Part shown: one piece after another, positions 13,802 to 17,295 of the stretch | How the letters are laid out: each line of letters starts with the position of its first letter | Position numbering within the stretch: position 1 is the stretch's first letter | Assembly (NCBI GenBank): GCA_049303335.1 | Contig: JBAQNA010000051.1 | Location: forward strand, 1 to 17,295 | Source of the DNA: DAIDAN01 sp049303335 | Lineage (GTDB): Archaea; Aenigmatarchaeota; Aenigmatarchaeia; Aenigmatarchaeales; DAIDAN01 | DNA length: 17,295 nt | Direction of reading: 5' to 3' | Position numbers and translations under genes: made by a program | The notes under the pieces: model-generated | Seen by the model: only the letters and a program-made list of their open reading frames with translations | Database searches by the model: none | Told to the model about the DNA's origin: nothing

Positions 13802-15142
13802 ATGATTATGCTAAATGAAACAGGAAGTTGGAGAAGAACGCATTTCTCAAGCCAAATAACTCCGGATATGGATAATACCGAAGTAGTCTTAAACGGCTTT
13901 GTCAGAGACATCAGGGATATGGGCAAATTGAAATTTCTTGTCTTGGCAGATAGAGAAGGCTTTACACAAATCACTATCAAGAAAGACAATGTTAGCAATG
14001 ATGTTTTTGAAAGCATAGGAAAGCTTACAAACGAATCAACCATTGCAGTCAGGGGTATTGTAAAAGCAAATAAAGCCGCGCCGAGGGGTATTGAAGTCCT
14101 TCCAAATAATGTAAAAGTATTTACCATTGCAGATGTCCCGCTTCCAATGCAGATATCCGAGAAAACAAATACCCTGCTTGACACGCGGCTTGACTGGAGA
14201 TTTTTGGATTTGAGAAAGCACAAGAATGTTCTCATATTCAAGATACAAACCGCCGCGGAAATGGCAATGAGGGAATTTTGGATTAAGCACGGCTTTATAG
14301 AAATACACTCGCCTAAATTGCTTGGTTCGCCGAGCGAAAGCGGCGCGGAGCTTTTTTCTGTTCTTTACTTTGACAAGGAAGCTTACTTGGCTCAATCCCC
14401 GCAATTTTACAAGCAGATGGCAATGGCTGCCAGTTTTGAAAGAGTTTTTGAAATAGCGCCCGTCTTTAGGGCAAACCCTTCCCATACAACAAGGCATGAC
14501 ACGGAATACACATCGGTTGATATGGAAATGTCATGGATAGATTCTCATGAGGACGTAATGAAGTTTGAGGAGGAATGGATGACTTATGTAATTTCGGAAA
14601 TAAAAAAGCAGTATGGAAAAGAAATAAAGGAAGTGTTTGGATTTGATTTGGAAGTTCCTAAACTGCCGTTTCCCCGAATGAGCTTGAAAGAAGCAAAAAA
14701 GAAAATTGCAGAAACAGGACAGAAAGTTTCATTTGATGACGACCTCAACCCAGAAGAAGAAAAGATTATAGGAAAGATAGTGAAGCAGGAATTCGGGAAC
14801 GATTTCGTTTTCATAACGGAATTTCCTTGGAAAATCAAGCCGTTCTATCACATGAGGCACGAGAAAAATCCGGAAGTGACGAAAGGTTTTGACTTATTGT
14901 TAAACGGATTGGAGATAACAACAGGCTCGCAAAGGGAGCACAGGCATGAAATTTTGGAGAAACAAGCCAAAGAGAAGAAATTAAACAATATAAAATTCTT
15001 CCTTGATTTCTTCAATTACGGCGTGCCTCCGCACGGCGGCTTCGGATTTGGCTTGACAAGAATGCTTATGTCTTTGCTTCACATAGGAAATGTCAGGGAA
15101 GTTACTTTTGCTTTCAGGGATATGGACAGGCTGTTCCCTTAA
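13802..15142 (+). CDS. Aspartyl-tRNA synthetase paralogue 1 (divergent)
   Basis: 446 aa, full length for archaeal AspRS. An N-terminal OB-fold anticodon-binding domain (VLNGFVRDIRDMGKLKFLVL, 29-48) is followed by a class II catalytic domain. The aspartate pocket looks standard: SPSESGAELF (176-185) and YLAQSPQFYKQ (195-205). The ATP-binding motifs are odd. Motif 2 reads FRANPSHTTRH (222-232), where AspRS has FRAE; SSGGQREHR is TTGSQREHR (373-381); and motif 3 is GFGLTRMLM with a FAFRD end in place of GxERL and FPRD. Motif 3 Arg420 is kept. It may be an active variant, or a paralogue doing a related job such as amide chemistry on aspartate. Codons are more A/T-rich than in paralogue 2, suggesting separate origin. 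The start is 13802 (leaderless) or 13808. Confidence 0.85.
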   Translation: MIMLNETGSWRRTHFSSQITPDMDNTEVVLNGFVRDIRDMGKLKFLVLADREGFTQITIKKDNVSNDVFESIGKLTNESTIAVRGIVKANKAAPRGIEVLPNNVKVFTIADVPLPMQISEKTNTLLDTRLDWRFLDLRKHKNVLIFKIQTAAEMAMREFWIKHGFIEIHSPKLLGSPSESGAELFSVLYFDKEAYLAQSPQFYKQMAMAASFERVFEIAPVFRANPSHTTRHDTEYTSVDMEMSWIDSHEDVMKFEEEWMTYVISEIKKQYGKEIKEVFGFDLEVPKLPFPRMSLKEAKKKIAETGQKVSFDDDLNPEEEKIIGKIVKQEFGNDFVFITEFPWKIKPFYHMRHEKNPEVTKGFDLLLNGLEITTGSQREHRHEILEKQAKEKKLNNIKFFLDFFNYGVPPHGGFGFGLTRMLMSLLHIGNVREVTFAFRDMDRLFP

Positions 15143-15153
15143 ACGGCGGTTTT

Positions 15154-15642
15154 ATGAAAATACTGTTTATTCAAACTGGCGGGACGATAGACAAAGATTA
15201 TCCTAAAACAACAAAAGGCTATGCGTTTGAGATTGCAGAACCTGCCGTAAAAAGGATTCTTCAGAAGATTAATCCCGATTTTGAGTTTGAAATAATTTCA
15301 GTCTTAAAGGAGGATAGTTTGGATATTACCGAAGAAGATAGAAATAAATTATGCGAAGCATGTCAAAAAACCAACGCTGACAAAATCATAATTACGCATG
15401 GAACAGACACGATGATTGAAACAGCCAAAAAATTAAGTTCCATCAAAAACAAAGTTATCATTCTTACAGGTGCTATGAGACCTGAAAAGTTTTCTGATTC
15501 TGATGCTTCTTTTAACGTCGGGGTTGCGGTCGGAGCTATAAATTCTCTTAACAACGGAATATTCATCGCAATGAATGGGAGAATCTATCCTGCTGACAAA
15601 TGCAAAAGAAATTCAGAAAGCGGGCAGTTTATTGATTTGTAA
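15154..15642 (+). CDS. One-domain (short) L-asparaginase
   Basis: 162 aa, matching the N-terminal catalytic domain of type I/II asparaginases, which are normally about 330 aa. Present are QTGGTID (7-13, nucleophile Thr11), THGTDTM (81-87, Thr84 and Asp85) and K100 six residues before the Gly of LTGAMRP, which together are the usual catalytic set. It ends in NGRIYPADKCKRNSESGQF, a natural-looking terminus known from stand-alone short forms, so it is probably not truncated. Reaction by family: asparagine to aspartate plus ammonia. It starts 11 nt after paralogue 1 and ends 10 nt before paralogue 2, so it is co-transcribed with two aspartate-activating enzymes. It is not GatD, whose N-terminal extra domain and second asparaginase domain are absent, but it could play a similar ammonia-releasing part. 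Confidence 0.85.
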   Translation: MKILFIQTGGTIDKDYPKTTKGYAFEIAEPAVKRILQKINPDFEFEIISVLKEDSLDITEEDRNKLCEACQKTNADKIIITHGTDTMIETAKKLSSIKNKVIILTGAMRPEKFSDSDASFNVGVAVGAINSLNNGIFIAMNGRIYPADKCKRNSESGQFIDL

Positions 15643-15652
15643 GTTGATATTT

Positions 15653-16981
15653 ATGTCAGACCAAATAGGCGACTGGAAGCGCAGCCACTACACCGCGGAA
15701 GTGCCCGCGAAAGACGGCGAACAGGTTACAGTGATGGGATGGGTTCGCGAAGTGCGCGACATCGGAAAGCTGAAGTTTATCGTGTTGGCTGACCGCGAGG
15801 GAACCGTGCAGGTGACCGCGAAGAAGGGCGAGACCGCGGAAACGACAATGAAAAAGATTGACACGCTTACGCGCGAGTCTGTGGTGGCGATAAAGGGGAA
15901 AATAAAGGCTAACAAGCAGGCTCCGGGCGGGCGCGAAATCTCGCCGGAGGAAATAAAAATTCTAAGCATGGCTGAGCAGCCGCTGAGCTTGGAAGTAAGT
16001 GGAAAGACGCCTGCGCTTCTTGACACAAGGCTTGACGAGCGCGTTCTTGACTTGAGAAAGCCCGAGAATCAGGCGTTGTTCAGGATTGGCGCGAGAATGC
16101 TCGCGGGGATGAGGCAGCATCTTGTGGAAAATCATTTTATCGAGACTTACACGCCCTGCCTGATGGGCACGCCGTCCGAAAGCGGCGCGGAACTTTTTGT
16201 TGTCCCGTATTTTGACAAGGAAGCTTACTTGCGGCAGGACCCGATGCTTCACCGACAATTATGCGTTCTTGCAGGATTTGACAAGGTTTTCGAAACGGGG
16301 CCGAGCTGGCGCGCGGAGCTTTCGCACACTTCGCGCCACATGTGCGAGCACAGGAACTTCGCAGCGGAAATTTCCTTCATAAAGGACGAGCGCGACACGA
16401 TGAGGCTGGAAGAGCAGGTTATTGTTTCAGGAATAAAGCAGGTCTTGAAAGACTGCAAGCCGCAGCTTGAACTTTTGAAAGTTGAACTGGAAGCGCCGAA
16501 AACGCCGTTCCCCGAATTGAAGTTTCCTGACATTTATGACATTCTCGCGCAGTTTGGCAAAAAGCTGAAGATTGGCGAGGACTATGATTCCGAGTCCGAG
16601 AAGATTCTGGCGAAGTATGTTAAGGAAAAATACAAGACCGACTTCTTTTTCGTTAACAAGTTCCCGTATTCCGTGAAGCCTTTTTATGTGATGAAGGACG
16701 ACGAGACCTACGCGCGGAGCGTTGATTTCATTTACAAAGGCTTGGAGATTTCTTCCGGCGGGCAGAGGGAGCACAGGTATGACGTCCTGATAAAGCAGGC
16801 GAAGGAAAAGAAAATGAATCTCCAACATTTAGAGTGGTATTTGAAATTCTTCAAGTACGGCGTTCCTCCGCACGGCGGCTTCTCAATCGGACTGGAAAGG
16901 ATTCTGATGCAGATAGTCGGCTTGGAGAACGTCCGCGAAGCAACTCTGTTCCCGCGGGACACGAAAAGATTGCTGCCGTGA
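15653..16981 (+). CDS. aspS: Aspartyl-tRNA synthetase paralogue 2
   Basis: 442 aa from the ATG at 15653; an upstream start at 15575 would overlap the asparaginase. The OB fold (VMGWVREVRDIGKLKF, 27-42) and class II core are complete. The ATP motifs are standard: SWRAELSHTSRH (218-229), SSGGQREHR (367-375), GGFSIGLERI (408-417) and LFPRD (432-436). The aspartate-pocket strand instead reads LRQDPMLHRQL (193-203), where most AspRS have LxQSPQLYKQ, and motif 2 ends FAAEISF where D-x-E-M is usual. A Pro (P91), associated with tRNA-Asp-discriminating archaeal AspRS, is at the place of Lys85 of the Thermococcus kodakarensis enzyme. G/C-rich codons match rnhB and the ferredoxin, so I take this as the resident copy. 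It attaches aspartate to tRNA-Asp, and perhaps tRNA-Asn. Confidence 0.88.
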   Translation: MSDQIGDWKRSHYTAEVPAKDGEQVTVMGWVREVRDIGKLKFIVLADREGTVQVTAKKGETAETTMKKIDTLTRESVVAIKGKIKANKQAPGGREISPEEIKILSMAEQPLSLEVSGKTPALLDTRLDERVLDLRKPENQALFRIGARMLAGMRQHLVENHFIETYTPCLMGTPSESGAELFVVPYFDKEAYLRQDPMLHRQLCVLAGFDKVFETGPSWRAELSHTSRHMCEHRNFAAEISFIKDERDTMRLEEQVIVSGIKQVLKDCKPQLELLKVELEAPKTPFPELKFPDIYDILAQFGKKLKIGEDYDSESEKILAKYVKEKYKTDFFFVNKFPYSVKPFYVMKDDETYARSVDFIYKGLEISSGGQREHRYDVLIKQAKEKKMNLQHLEWYLKFFKYGVPPHGGFSIGLERILMQIVGLENVREATLFPRDTKRLLP

Positions 16982-17026
16982 AAAAGAATAAAAAGGATGG
17001 ATTATCAGTTAATTAAGTTGATTCTT

Positions 17027-17209
17027 ATGGCTTGGAACGTCAATCGCGAAAAATGCATAACTTGCGGGGGCTGCGTGGGCGTGTGCCCGACTGCGGCACT
17101 TGAGCTGTCGAACAACCACGGCTTGGAATGCGACGCGAAGCTCTGCAACTTGTGCGGCATCTGCGAAAGGTTCTGCCCTGTCGGCGCGATAAAGGTGGAG
17201 AAAAAATAG
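17027..17209 (+). CDS. 2[4Fe-4S] ferredoxin
   Basis: 60 aa from the ATG at 17027, chosen because TTGAT lies just ahead (a ribosome-site variant also seen before other genes here) and because this gives the usual ferredoxin length. A longer form from 17,0 minus 30 (ATG 16997) is possible. Two cluster-binding sets are complete: CITCGGCVGVCP and CNLCGICERFCP, each CxxCxxCxxxCP, giving eight cysteines for two 4Fe-4S clusters. It is a small cytoplasmic electron carrier. The next gene, 12 nt downstream, begins like a geranylgeranyl reductase; in archaea such as Methanosarcina a ferredoxin beside that reductase donates its electrons, and the same is inferred here. Confidence 0.93.
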   Translation: MAWNVNREKCITCGGCVGVCPTAALELSNNHGLECDAKLCNLCGICERFCPVGAIKVEKK

Positions 17210-17221
17210 TTCGGTGTTAAT

Positions 17222-17295
17222 ATGCTTGATTCGGAATACGATGTGATTGTTGTCGGCGGCGGGCCGGGCGGCTCCGCAACCGCGAAGCGCTGCGC
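17222..17295 (+). CDS. FAD-dependent geranylgeranyl-reductase-like protein, partial (5' end only)
   Basis: Only 24 codons are in the window. They read YDVIVVGGGPGGSATAKRC after a short lead-in, a dinucleotide-binding GxGxxG fold start of the geranylgeranyl reductase type (GGGPGGS.AA). Archaeal members saturate the isoprenoid chains of membrane lipids. GGTG at 17213-17216 is a likely ribosome site. The ferredoxin immediately upstream supports the assignment, but other FAD-dependent oxidoreductases share this N-terminus. Confidence 0.65.
   Translation, partial: MLDSEYDVIVVGGGPGGSATAKRC

Noticed and set aside
15154..15642. Asparaginase as a truncated pseudogene or as GatD
   Set aside because: Catalytic Thr, Thr-Asp and Lys are present, the end resembles natural short asparaginases, and the extra domains of GatD are missing.
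1..17295. CRISPR array, transposase or insertion sequence
   Set aside because: I looked for regularly spaced repeats, transposase motifs and paired terminal repeats with target duplications and found none beyond the inverted repeat reported at 11119-11282.

Overview
The window comes from an archaeon, most likely a small-genome DPANN-type lineage, though I cannot place it further. The evidence is an archaeal GatE (tRNA-Gln amidotransferase subunit), archaeal-type aspartyl-tRNA synthetases, an archaeal initiator tRNA with an A1-U72 pair, TATA boxes about 25 bp ahead of start codons (several apparently leaderless), Shine-Dalgarno variants of GGTGAT, and a ferredoxin followed by a geranylgeranyl-reductase-like flavoprotein.

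Minus-strand block, 1-6952. Read in transcription order from the right this holds initiator tRNA-Met, gatE and a pilin-like secreted protein. Two HEPN-MNT (HepT/MntA-like) toxin-antitoxin pairs with opposite gene order follow. The last gene is a large DUF2341/LamG surface protein that runs off the left edge. Between the two HEPN-MNT pairs lie the 3' scraps of a second pilin-like gene and of another surface gene, so this stretch has been rearranged.

Plus-strand defence block, 7084-11094. Next to the tRNA are a single-chain restriction-modification enzyme (PD-(D/E)XK nuclease, N6-adenine methylase and target-recognition domain) and a Shedu-like (DUF4263-type) nuclease. The nuclease has a perfect palindrome over its predicted transcription start. 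Between this block and the next genes is a structured region, 11119-11354, with a large imperfect inverted repeat and a run of hairpins.

rnhB region, 11271-13750. A small unknown ORF, a LAGLIDADG endonuclease with two winged-helix domains, and RNase HII follow as a tight string. The RNase HII gene is interrupted inside its DEAGRG catalytic motif by a 33-nt segment carrying an in-frame TAA. Removing exactly 33 nt restores DEAGRGAVIGP. The boundaries sit in a near-canonical bulge-helix-bulge structure closely resembling the one around the 29-nt intron that I find at the unusual position 32/33 of the initiator tRNA. My main claim is a pre-mRNA intron in rnhB, possibly related to the tRNA intron and possibly linked to the adjacent homing endonuclease. 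A small three-helix membrane protein follows.

Aspartate block, 13802-16981. Two divergent AspRS paralogues flank a one-domain (162 aa) asparaginase. Each paralogue departs from the AspRS consensus in a different part of the active site, so the trio may be more than a simple duplication. The window ends with a 2[4Fe-4S] ferredoxin and the first codons of an FAD-binding reductase.
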